Origin: Microbulbifer sp. ALW1
GTDB taxonomy: Bacteria; Pseudomonadota; Gammaproteobacteria; Pseudomonadales; Cellvibrionaceae
DNA length: 64,000 nt
Reading direction: 5' to 3'
NCBI RefSeq assembly: GCF_009903625.1
Contig: NZ_CP047569.1
Span: forward strand, 4,148,001-4,212,000
Within the stretch, counting starts at the first letter, position 1; every line of letters starts with the position of its first letter. The notes beneath the pieces are model-generated. The model was not told where the DNA came from. It did no database searches and saw only the letters and a program-made list of their open reading frames with translations. Positions 26,548-33,662 of the stretch are shown one piece after another. Made by a program: the position numbers and the translations under genes.

Positions 26548-26862
26548 ATGGCAACCGCAAAAGCCCCCCATAATTCCGGCCGAGAGAAACTGCACCAGGC
26601 CTACAACCTGGCCGGTGAAGCAGCACACGATACCGCTGAACACATGAAGACTCGCGCCCGCGAGACCGCAGACCACGTTAAAGCCAGCGCCCGCGAGACC
26701 GCAGACCATGTAAAAGCCAGCACCCGCAACACCATGGAAAAGGGCAAGCAACGGGCCCACGACGTCGCCGAGCGGGCGGAAAGTTCCATCAAGGCGCACC
26801 CGCTGGTCAGTGTCGGTTGTGCCTTCGCCGCCGGTTGGTTGATTGCAAAAATCCTCAAGTAG
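26548..26862 (+). CDS. YqjD/ElaB-like DUF883 membrane-anchored protein
   Basis: AAGGAGAG lies 5 bases before the ATG at 26548 (MATAKAPHNSGREK), giving 104 residues. The N-terminal two thirds form a charged amphipathic helix with two 11-residue repeats (ARETADHVKAS). The C-terminus is a single membrane helix of the DUF883 type (HPLVSVGCAFAAGWLIAKILK in two parts). In E. coli YqjD and ElaB sit in the inner membrane and bind ribosomes in stationary phase under RpoS control. The next two genes complete a YqjD-YqjE-YqjK-like trio, which strengthens the call. Whether this copy binds ribosomes is unknown. Confidence 0.85.
   Translation: MATAKAPHNSGREKLHQAYNLAGEAAHDTAEHMKTRARETADHVKASARETADHVKASTRNTMEKGKQRAHDVAERAESSIKAHPLVSVGCAFAAGWLIAKILK
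26656..26721 (+). repeat. Tandem 33-bp coding repeat in the DUF883 gene
   Basis: Units 26656-26688 and 26689-26721 agree at 31 of 33 bases and encode ARETADHVKAS twice. The near-identity suggests a recent duplication. Confidence 0.85.
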
Positions 26863-26965
26863 CCAGTATCAAGTAGCCTGTATCGACACCGTTCGGTTTC
26901 CCGGGTATTCACAAGGACATCCCGCTGGAGAAGAACAGTAACGGCTATGCCAAGAGGAATGATTG

Positions 26966-27460
26966 ATGCCCGGTTCTGATCGATCGAGAAAACCCGACGA
27001 CACGGACGGCCGGGATCACGCCGATGGCGCGGGTCCCGGTTATGCGACAGAAACGCCACCACCGCCACTGGCTTCCGAACTGAACGCACTGATGGATCGC
27101 GCCGAGGCGACCATGACCCTCGCCTCCGCCTGGGCAGAAAACTTTACCAGCCTGGTACACTTGGAGTTTCAGCGCACGCTCAGTGCGGGCAAGCGGATAG
27201 TCGTACTCCTACTGTTCCTGTTTTTCCTGGCCGTGGCGCTGATCGTGAGCCTGTGTGCGGGGCTGGGATTACTGGGCTATTACTTTTTCCAGTCGGTGTA
27301 TATCGGCTTCGGTATTTTTCTGCTGTCGCAATGTCTGATTGTTGTAGGCATCCTGCTGTCGATGAACAGCCTCAAAAAAATGCTCGGCTTCGACGAATCC
27401 CGCAAACAGGCCAGAGAGGCGCTTAACGATGTCACTGCGCTCTTTAAACCGGCAGATTGA
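26966..27460 (+). CDS. YqjE-like phage-holin-superfamily membrane protein
   Basis: Starting at ATG 26966 (MPGSDRSRKPDD), the protein has 164 residues. A TTG directly before is open but not preferred. An acidic, disordered head of about 35 residues is followed by an amphipathic part and two long membrane helices separated by a short turn (IVVLLLFLFFLAVALIVSL and FGIFLLSQCLIVVGILL), the pattern of YqjE/Phage_holin_3_6 proteins. The 3' end overlaps the following yqjK-like gene by 32 bases. Function of the family is unknown; it usually accompanies YqjD. Confidence 0.82.
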   Translation: MPGSDRSRKPDDTDGRDHADGAGPGYATETPPPPLASELNALMDRAEATMTLASAWAENFTSLVHLEFQRTLSAGKRIVVLLLFLFFLAVALIVSLCAGLGLLGYYFFQSVYIGFGIFLLSQCLIVVGILLSMNSLKKMLGFDESRKQAREALNDVTALFKPAD

Positions 27461-27671
27461 AAGCCGCCGCCGGGCGCTGGAACATCAGCGCCGCTGCGCC
27501 CTGCAACTGTTGGAACAACAGCGGGCCCAAACGCTGGTGCAGGCACAGCGCGTCCCCCTGCCTCTGGTCATGGGATTGGCGTTTGCCGCGGGGTTTGTAT
27601 TACAGCGTTTCTACAATACGCCGGCACCGCGAACGTTGCTCAACTGGTATCTCACCTTGAGGGCCTTTTGA
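27429..27671 (+). CDS. YqjK-like small membrane protein
   Basis: This 80-residue protein overlaps the end of the yqjE-like gene in another frame, with an ATG inside it. It consists of a basic helix rich in Arg, Gln and Leu (LNRQIESRRRALEHQRR) and a short hydrophobic segment (PLVMGLAFAAGFVLQRF), as in YqjK. Its place after YqjD- and YqjE-like proteins is the main evidence. Confidence 0.7.
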   Translation: MSLRSLNRQIESRRRALEHQRRCALQLLEQQRAQTLVQAQRVPLPLVMGLAFAAGFVLQRFYNTPAPRTLLNWYLTLRAF

Positions 27672-27701
27672 GAGGGCCTTTTAAACTGTCCTACTGAATT
27701 G

Positions 27702-29042
27702 TCAGCAAGCTGCTTTGTCCGCAACGCTGCTATGGCTTCTGGGGTCTTCGCCAAGCCGATCCCCAACCTGAATAATTTTCGCCGCAACATCCACCAGCTT
27801 CAGATTCATTTCCATCGCCCGCTGCTGCATGGTGCGATAAGCATCCTGCTCGCTCAATCGCAGGCTGCGCATCAGTACGCCCTTGGCGCGCTCTACCAGT
27901 TTCCGCTCGGTGAGTGCGCGGCGGGTTTCCTCCAGTTCTTCACTGACGCGGTGAATATGCGCGACCTGGGAACGAATCAGCCCGTAGAGCGAATGCGCCA
28001 GGTTCTGGCCGTGCAAGGGCGGCACTCCGGCCGTGGAATCACTGCCATAAAGCCCCGGCACCTGGGGATCAAACAACACCGCCAGCGCCGGTAGACGGCT
28101 CCAGTCGGCGGATTTCATCTGCTGTAACTGCGTATAGTGATGCCCCAGTTCCGACTGCGCATCGGCAACCCGTTTGCGGCTCACCTTGAGCAAACGCGCG
28201 GCCATGGAGTCCTCCAACCGATGCATGGAATCAATACGCGCAGTGGCCAGTTGATACCAGACTTCACTGATATCCGCCGCAATCGGCTCGCCGTCTTTCA
28301 GGCCGGCGATGACCAGGCGCAGGCGCTGTAAATCCCGTGTCTCCGGGCTCTCCTCGATGGTCTGCCAGCACGCCAGCTCGGTTTCCCCGGCATACTCGGA
28401 AAACAGTTCCAGGCTGCGCAGCTGGCAGGCCTGCAAGTGAGAAAGACGGTGGTGCAGGCTTTCGTCAAACTGGCTGCCGGTAAAGCCAATCGCGCCCCAG
28501 GCGCGCTCCTGTCCGGCAAATTCTTTGGCCTGCATAAAATTGAACAGGGCGACCAGCAACCGCGTTACCTGCGGGTCATCAGCCACATCGGCGGCCTCGA
28601 ACACCACCGACAACAGGCCGGCGATCAGCCGGCAAAAGGCATCGGTGGATTCCAGGGCGCTGACTTCAAAGGCATCAATATGCCGGCGCAATTCCACCAA
28701 TTCATCCAGGCCGTGCAGTGAGTAGGCAATGCTGTTCAGTAAGCGCATATCCTGGGGATTGTGGCATCGGTCTGCCTGTAAATAGCGATCGTGCAGCAAG
28801 CGGCGGAAGGCGACCTCGCTTTGGCCACAGCATTCAACCTGGGTGTCACGCAGGGCACTGAATCTGAAACCTGCGGAAACCAGGTAGATATTACTGATGC
28901 CCCGCTCCCGCTGTAGCTGGTGCACCAGGTCGGATACGGTAGTCACCAGCTCACAACTTCCGCTAAGCCGTTGCAGCGCCTGAATCTCTGCGCGCTTTGC
29001 GGCCAACAGAAACTGTTCAGCATCTTCACTGTGCTTGGGCAT
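27702..29042 (-). CDS. nasR: Nitrate/nitrite-sensing antiterminator, NIT and ANTAR domains (NasR-like)
   Basis: The 446-residue protein starts after GGGAG at 7-base spacing. The long helical N-terminal region (about 30-300) is a nitrate- and nitrite-sensing NIT domain (VHQLQRERGISNIYLVS near residue 42 is its hallmark). The C-terminal ANTAR domain (about 375-430, with LVERAKGVLMRSLRLSEQDAYRTMQ in two blocks) binds RNA hairpins. In Klebsiella NasR binds nitrate or nitrite and prevents termination in the nasF leader. The divergent transporter gene has a leader terminator and a sigma-54 promoter, so this is the likely target. No nitrate reductase genes are in the window. Confidence 0.9.
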   Translation of the reverse strand: MPKHSEDAEQFLLAAKRAEIQALQRLSGSCELVTTVSDLVHQLQRERGISNIYLVSAGFRFSALRDTQVECCGQSEVAFRRLLHDRYLQADRCHNPQDMRLLNSIAYSLHGLDELVELRRHIDAFEVSALESTDAFCRLIAGLLSVVFEAADVADDPQVTRLLVALFNFMQAKEFAGQERAWGAIGFTGSQFDESLHHRLSHLQACQLRSLELFSEYAGETELACWQTIEESPETRDLQRLRLVIAGLKDGEPIAADISEVWYQLATARIDSMHRLEDSMAARLLKVSRKRVADAQSELGHHYTQLQQMKSADWSRLPALAVLFDPQVPGLYGSDSTAGVPPLHGQNLAHSLYGLIRSQVAHIHRVSEELEETRRALTERKLVERAKGVLMRSLRLSEQDAYRTMQQRAMEMNLKLVDVAAKIIQVGDRLGEDPRSHSSVADKAAC

Positions 29043-29178
29043 ATCGGGGCTCCCGGCTAAACCAGAATGGGTAACCTTGATTCAGCAATAAACATTCCAG
29101 CCCAGCGCAACACGTTTGGTTCGGCATAGCCGGGGTGAGCTCGGCGTGAGAACTTTCTTGCGCACCGCGGACTCCACA

Positions 29179-29193
29179 GCACCAAAATAGTGC
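29179..29193 (+). promoter_or_regulatory. NtrC-like binding site
   Basis: GCACC-AAAAT-AGTGC matches the NtrC half-site pattern GCACC-N5-GGTGC at 9 of 10 fixed positions. It lies about 90 bases upstream of the sigma-54 promoter, a usual enhancer distance. Confidence 0.55.
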
Positions 29194-29279
29194 ACAATTA
29201 ACGGGAGAGAGCGCCAGCTTCCTCAATATTCCTGCGCCGGTCCCCTGTTTTTCACGCGATTCACACCGAATTGAAAAGT

Positions 29280-29295
29280 TGGCACCGAGATTGCT
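29280..29295 (+). promoter_or_regulatory. Sigma-54 promoter of the nitrite-transporter gene
   Basis: TGGCAC (29280-29285), five bases, then TTGCT (29291-29295) is a full match to the -24/-12 consensus TGGCAC-N5-TTGC(A/T). Transcription should start near 29305, giving a leader of about 220 nt. Confidence 0.8.
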
Positions 29296-29316
29296 TTTAT
29301 CTCTGGTGTAAAGATA

Positions 29317-29336
29317 TTGCGCAGCGAATTGCGCAG
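29317..29336 (+). promoter_or_regulatory. Leader hairpin with six-base loop
   Basis: Arms 29317-29323 and 29330-29336 pair over 7 bp (one G-U) around the loop GCGAAT. Size and place suit an ANTAR recognition hairpin, but the usual A1/G4 loop bases are not present in this register. Confidence 0.4.
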
Positions 29337-29344
29337 CTCTTTCT

Positions 29345-29356
29345 GGGCGAAAGCCC
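29345..29356 (+). promoter_or_regulatory. Leader hairpin GGGC-GAAA-GCCC
   Basis: A compact 4-bp GNRA-tetraloop hairpin sits between the six-base-loop hairpin and the leader terminator. Confidence 0.45.
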
Positions 29357-29382
29357 GCTACAACCAAATACACTGGATAAAG

Positions 29383-29430
29383 GCGTCCATCACGTTCCGG
29401 CAACGACCGGTCTGTGTGGGCGCTTTTTTT
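29383..29430 (+). terminator. Leader terminator (attenuator) upstream of the nitrite-transporter gene
   Basis: GCGTCCAT (29383-29390) pairs with GTGGGCGC (29416-29423, two G-U pairs). An inner hairpin CCGG-CAACGA-CCGG (29397-29410) stacks inside. Seven T residues follow (29424-29430). It lies about 100 bases before the coding start and inside the transcript expected from the sigma-54 promoter, as required for NasR-type antitermination. Confidence 0.65.
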
Positions 29431-29526
29431 GTGCCTCGGAATTCTCAGTGACCCGCAACTTTCGGTTTATTGCGAATCCCGCACAGGTGGATTCCCGATC
29501 CAACAACTTCCAAAAAGGTGATCACC

Positions 29527-30375
29527 ATGGCTTATCTCGCTCCATCAGAATTTGTGACCAAAATGGTCGATGCGGGGGAATCGAAGATTTACATGTCCAC
29601 CCGCGACACCCTCGTTCGCGCCTATATGGCCGGTGCCATTCTCGCGTTGGCCGCCGTTTTTGCGGTAACTGTGGCGGTAGCCACCGGCTCCCACCTCGTC
29701 GGTTCCATCTTGTTCCCGGTGGGGTTCTGTATGTTGTACCTGATGGGCTTCGACCTGCTGACCGGGGTATTTGTACTCGCGCCGCTGGCGTGGCTCGACA
29801 GACGCCCAGGCGTCACCTGGGGCGGTATATTGCGCAACTGGGGGCTGGTGTTTGTGGGCAACTTTGGCGGTGCGCTGACTGTTGCAGTGATGATGGCGTT
29901 CGTGTTCACCATGGGTTTTAACACGGAACCCGGTGCCGTCGGCGCCAAGCTCGCTTCCGTAGGCGAGGCTCGCACCCTGGGATACGCGGAATACGGTGCC
30001 GCCGGCTGGTTTACCATTTTCCTGCGCGGAATGCTGTGTAACTGGATGGTATCCATGGGCGTGGTGGGTGCAATGATCTCCACCAATGTGAGCGGTAAAG
30101 TCATCGCCATGTGGATGCCAATCATGCTGTTCTTCTTTATGGCCTTCGAGCACTCGGTGGTGAATATGTTCCTGTTCCCCACGGCCATCATGATGGGCGG
30201 TGATTTCTCGGTGATGGATTACCTGATCTGGAACGAAATCCCCACAGCTCTGGGTAACCTGGTCGGCGGTCTCGCCTTTACCGGCCTGACACTCTTCACC
30301 ACCCACTACAAAACCGCACCCAAGCGCCAGTTGACTGCAAAGAGCAGCGCAACGGGTAAAGAAGCTCTGGCCTGA
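29527..30375 (+). CDS. Formate/nitrite transporter family protein (NirC-like)
   Basis: The ATG at 29527 (MAYLAPSEFVTKMVDAG) follows AAAAGGTGATCACC; the frame is open 19 codons further up. The 282-residue product has six hydrophobic helices with the FNT hallmarks: SHLVGSILFPVGF, NFGGALT, LRGMLCNWMVSMGVV and EHSVVNMF, the last holding the central conserved histidine. FNT channels pass nitrite or formate. The NasR-like gene next door and the NtrC/sigma-54-type leader point to nitrite import for assimilation. It is followed by a terminator and then by the kinase-phosphatase gene. Confidence 0.88.
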   Translation: MAYLAPSEFVTKMVDAGESKIYMSTRDTLVRAYMAGAILALAAVFAVTVAVATGSHLVGSILFPVGFCMLYLMGFDLLTGVFVLAPLAWLDRRPGVTWGGILRNWGLVFVGNFGGALTVAVMMAFVFTMGFNTEPGAVGAKLASVGEARTLGYAEYGAAGWFTIFLRGMLCNWMVSMGVVGAMISTNVSGKVIAMWMPIMLFFFMAFEHSVVNMFLFPTAIMMGGDFSVMDYLIWNEIPTALGNLVGGLAFTGLTLFTTHYKTAPKRQLTAKSSATGKEALA

Positions 30376-30385
30376 TGGTCACGCA

Positions 30386-30415
30386 AAGCCCCGCTGCTCG
30401 CGGGGCTTATTTTTT
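30386..30415 (+). terminator. Intrinsic terminator whose T run abuts the next start codon
   Basis: AAGCCCCGC (30386-30394) pairs perfectly with GCGGGGCTT (30400-30408) around TGCTC, followed by ATTTTTT (30409-30415). The next base is the A of the ATG of the kinase-phosphatase gene. Confidence 0.85.
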
Positions 30416-32146
30416 ATGAACAATTCTCTTTTACTGGATGTCGGCCAGCACAGCAGTGCCGGCCTTAAAGCGGAAAACCAAGACCACTGTGGTGCCTACC
30501 TGCCACCAGAGCCACTACTGGGCATGAAAGGTGCGGCGGTTGCGATTGCCGACGGTATCAGTTCGAGTAGTGTCAGTGCCATTGCCAGTGAAACGGCGAT
30601 CAAAAGTTTTCTCGACGATTACTACTGCACCTCCGACGGCTGGAGTGTACAGAACGCCGCCGAGCAGGTGCTCAAGGCCACCAATGCCTGGCTCTATGGC
30701 CAGACCCAGCAGAGCCCCTTTCGTTTTGATAAAGACAAGGGCTACGTCTGCACCTTCAGTGCCGCGGTATTCAAAGGCACCGAAGCCCATTTATTTCACC
30801 TCGGCGACTCGCGCATCTATCGCTTGCGCCGCGGTTCACTGGAACAACTCACTCACGACCACCGCCAGTGGCTGGGTGAACACAACAGTTACCTGAGCCG
30901 CGCGCTGGGTGTAACACAACACCTGGAACTGGATTACCGCAGGCTCACTCTGGAACCCGACGACCTGTTTATTTTTACCACCGACGGCGTGCACGAGTCC
31001 CTTTCGCAACGGGCCCTGATCCAACACCTGGACAACCCGTCGGCCTGCCTCGACACCAGTGCCAAAACCCTGATCGCAGCCGCACTGGCCAATGGCAGTA
31101 GCGACAACCTTACGGTGCAACTGGTCAGGGTCACCGCAGTTCCGGAAGAGGTGCCCGCGCTCATCGAGCAAGCTGGCTGCCTGCCCATTCCACCGCTGCT
31201 GAAAGCCGGCGAACATTTTGATGGCTACACCATCGAGCGCGAGATACACGCAAGCAGTCGCAGCCACGTGTACCTGGCCACCGATACCGCGAGCAAGACC
31301 CGGGTTATTCTCAAGGCGCCCTCGGTGGATATTGCCGATGATCCGGGCCATCTGGAGCGATTGCTTATGGAGGAGTGGGTCGCCCGGCGCGTCAACAGTG
31401 CGCACGTTATTCGCGCTGCCACCACCCACCGCCCACGCAACTATCTGTATATCGCCATGGAAGTGGTCGAGGGCCAGACATTGCGCCAGTGGATGATCGA
31501 CAACCCACAGCCTAGCCTGGAAAAGGTACGCGGTATTGTCGAGCAGCTCGCCAGGGGACTGCAGGCGTTACACCGTGCGGAAATTCTGCATCAGGACCTG
31601 CGTCCGGAAAATATCATGATCAGCCGCGCCGGCACCGTCACGCTGATCGATCTCGGCTCTGCCCGGGTCGCGGGCATCGCGGAAACCGCAGCGGAAAATG
31701 GACAGCTGATTCTCGGCACCGCTATCTACTCGGCACCGGAGTATTTTCTCGGGGATATGGGCACACCGCGCTCGGACCTGTTTTCACTCGCGGTACTCAC
31801 CTACCACCTGCTTTCCGGTGCCTTTCCCTATGGCACCGGGGTAGCGCGCTGCACAACCGTGTCAGCACAGCACAAATTGCGCTATCGCAGCGTGTTGAGC
31901 GAATTCCGGGAAATTCCCGCATGGATTGATGCCCCCCTGAAAAAAGCACTGCAACCCAATCCCCTGCACCGCCATGAGGCGCTTTCAGAGTTCGTCTATG
32001 AACTGCGCCACCCAAACCCGCAATACCAGAGCGCAAACCGGCCGCCGCTGATCGAGCGTTACCCGGTGCGCTTTTGGCAAACAGTCAGCGGCATTCTGCT
32101 GCTGGTAATTTTTTATCTGTTAAACCTGATATCCAACACCCAGTGA
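30416..32146 (+). CDS. PP2C phosphatase and Ser/Thr kinase fusion with C-terminal membrane anchor
   Basis: This 576-residue protein combines a PP2C-type phosphatase (about 1-240: KAENQDHCG, AIADGISSS, HLGDSRIYRL, TTDGVHES, GSSDNLTVQLV) with a eukaryotic-like kinase (about 265-540). In the kinase, Lys sits in TRVILKAPS, the catalytic loop is HQDLRPENIMI and the metal motif is DLGSARV, a DLG variant of DFG. One membrane helix (VSGILLLVIFYLLNLI) ends it. Such fusions occur beside nitrate/nitrite transporters in pseudomonads, and probably control them by phosphorylation; that is inference. The start ATG is right after a terminator T run with no clear ribosome site apart from GGGG inside the hairpin. 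Confidence 0.88.
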   Translation: MNNSLLLDVGQHSSAGLKAENQDHCGAYLPPEPLLGMKGAAVAIADGISSSSVSAIASETAIKSFLDDYYCTSDGWSVQNAAEQVLKATNAWLYGQTQQSPFRFDKDKGYVCTFSAAVFKGTEAHLFHLGDSRIYRLRRGSLEQLTHDHRQWLGEHNSYLSRALGVTQHLELDYRRLTLEPDDLFIFTTDGVHESLSQRALIQHLDNPSACLDTSAKTLIAAALANGSSDNLTVQLVRVTAVPEEVPALIEQAGCLPIPPLLKAGEHFDGYTIEREIHASSRSHVYLATDTASKTRVILKAPSVDIADDPGHLERLLMEEWVARRVNSAHVIRAATTHRPRNYLYIAMEVVEGQTLRQWMIDNPQPSLEKVRGIVEQLARGLQALHRAEILHQDLRPENIMISRAGTVTLIDLGSARVAGIAETAAENGQLILGTAIYSAPEYFLGDMGTPRSDLFSLAVLTYHLLSGAFPYGTGVARCTTVSAQHKLRYRSVLSEFREIPAWIDAPLKKALQPNPLHRHEALSEFVYELRHPNPQYQSANRPPLIERYPVRFWQTVSGILLLVIFYLLNLISNTQ

Positions 32147-32179
32147 ACCCCGAAAAGTACTCTTTCAAGGAGAAACCCC

Positions 32180-32629
32180 ATGATCAGTAACCGTCAGCAA
32201 GTCACCGACATGATTCTCGTCGCCAAGGTTCGTAAGGACCTGAAGTGGGCGCAAGTGGCCGATGCCATCGGCCAGTCCAAGGAGTGGACCACTGCCGCCT
32301 GCCTGGGGCAGATGACGTTGAGCAAAGAGCAGGCCGCCGTGGTTGGCGAACTGTTTGATCTCAGCGACGAGGCGGTGGCCTGGTTGCAGATCGCGCCCTA
32401 CAAAGGCTCACTGCCCACCGCTGTGCCCAGCGACCCGCTGATCTACCGCCTCTACGAACTGGTGAATGTGTACGGCACCACCATCAAGGAACTGATCCAC
32501 GAGGAATTCGGCGATGGCATCATGAGCGCCATCGACTTTTCCATGGATATTCAGCGGGAAGAAGATCCCAAGGGTGACCGGGTGAATATGGTGATGTCGG
32601 GCAAGTTCCTGCCTTACAAAATGTATTAA
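32180..32629 (+). CDS. cynS: Cyanate hydratase (cyanase)
   Basis: This 149-residue enzyme starts after AAGGAG. It has the helix-turn-helix-like N-terminal domain and the C-terminal active-site domain of cyanases. The catalytic residues Arg96, Glu99 and Ser122 of the E. coli enzyme appear here as Arg90, Glu93 and Ser116, all with a constant shift of six. It converts cyanate and bicarbonate to ammonia and carbon dioxide, supplying nitrogen and removing a toxic ion. It lies 33 bases after the kinase-phosphatase gene on the same strand, consistent with a shared nitrogen-scavenging unit. Confidence 0.96.
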   Translation: MISNRQQVTDMILVAKVRKDLKWAQVADAIGQSKEWTTAACLGQMTLSKEQAAVVGELFDLSDEAVAWLQIAPYKGSLPTAVPSDPLIYRLYELVNVYGTTIKELIHEEFGDGIMSAIDFSMDIQREEDPKGDRVNMVMSGKFLPYKMY

Positions 32630-32652
32630 CTGCCCCCGTTTTCTCCTGATTC

Positions 32653-32680
32653 ACGCTGGCGGCGGCCCTGTCGCCAGCGT
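32653..32680. terminator. Hairpin after cynS, possible terminator
   Basis: ACGCTGGCG (32653-32661) pairs with CGCCAGCGT (32672-32680) around a 10-nt loop. No T run follows, so intrinsic termination is doubtful. Confidence 0.4.
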
Positions 32681-32745
32681 CATGCCGATGCAACCTTTCC
32701 CTGCCAGACTCGCTACAATACCGGTCCAGACCCGAGACCCGTACC

Positions 32746-33633
32746 ATGAGCCTGAGCACCATTTCCTCTTCTGAATCCAGCACGGACAACACCGTTGCGC
32801 CACCCGGCACTTCTGCCGAGCTGGCCGCCGCGCAGCTGGTGGATTTTATTCACCGCTACCCGCGCCTGATGGTATTGACCGGCGCCGGGGTGAGCACCGA
32901 TTCCGGTATTCCCGACTACCGCGACCACAAAGGTGAGTGGAAACGCAAACCGCCAGTGGATCACCGGGATTTTATGGCGAGCGCAGCCACGCGCCAGCGC
33001 TACTGGGGGCGGGCACTGATCGGCTGGCCGGTGATCCGCAATTCGGCACCGAACCCGGCGCACTTTCACCTGGCGGAACTGGAGCGCCGTGGGCATGTGC
33101 AATTGCTGGTGACACAGAATGTGGACCGCTTGCACCAGCGGGCAGGCAGCCAGCAAGTGGTCGACCTGCACGGGCGCGCGGATGAAATTCGCTGTATGGA
33201 ATGTGATTACCGCGCCAACCGGCAGACGGTGCACGACCGCAGCTACGATCTCAATCCGGCGTTTCGACATTACACCGCAGACACAGCGCCGGACGGGGAT
33301 GCCGACCTGGAGGTGGATTTCAGCGGTTTTCAGGTGGCGGATTGCCCGGACTGTCGCGGCATTCTGAAACCGGACGTGGTGTTTTTTGGGGACAATGTGC
33401 CGAAGACCCGGGTGCAGTCGGCATTGGATGCGCTGCAGCAGAGTGATGGACTGTTGGTGGTGGGCTCGTCACTGATGGTGTATTCGGGGTTTCGCTTCTG
33501 TCGCTATGCGAAGGAGTGGGGCAAACCGATTGCAGCGCTGAATCTCGGGCGTACCCGGGCCGATGATTTGCTGGATTTGAAATTGAGTGCGGGGATTGGG
33601 GAGACCCTGGAGCAATTACTGAAATCGCTCTAG
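32746..33633 (+). CDS. Sir2-family NAD-dependent protein deacylase
   Basis: The 295-residue protein has the sirtuin motifs: GAGVSTDSGIPDYR for NAD binding, TQNVDRLHQRAG, the catalytic histidine in VDLHGRADEIRC and the zinc ligands CMEC and CPDC, then VFFGDNVP. Length and motif spacing suit class II (SIRT4-like) bacterial sirtuins. They remove acyl groups from lysines using NAD. It is about 115 bases downstream of cynS with its own upstream hairpin, and is convergent with yghU. Confidence 0.92.
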   Translation: MSLSTISSSESSTDNTVAPPGTSAELAAAQLVDFIHRYPRLMVLTGAGVSTDSGIPDYRDHKGEWKRKPPVDHRDFMASAATRQRYWGRALIGWPVIRNSAPNPAHFHLAELERRGHVQLLVTQNVDRLHQRAGSQQVVDLHGRADEIRCMECDYRANRQTVHDRSYDLNPAFRHYTADTAPDGDADLEVDFSGFQVADCPDCRGILKPDVVFFGDNVPKTRVQSALDALQQSDGLLVVGSSLMVYSGFRFCRYAKEWGKPIAALNLGRTRADDLLDLKLSAGIGETLEQLLKSL

Positions 33634-33662
33634 GGCCCCAAATTAATTAGCGGAGAAAACGT

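Noticed and set aside
26966..27460. A phage holin, suggesting a prophage remnant
   Set aside because: The gene belongs to a YqjD-YqjE-YqjK-like chromosomal trio; the holin name only reflects the shared superfamily.
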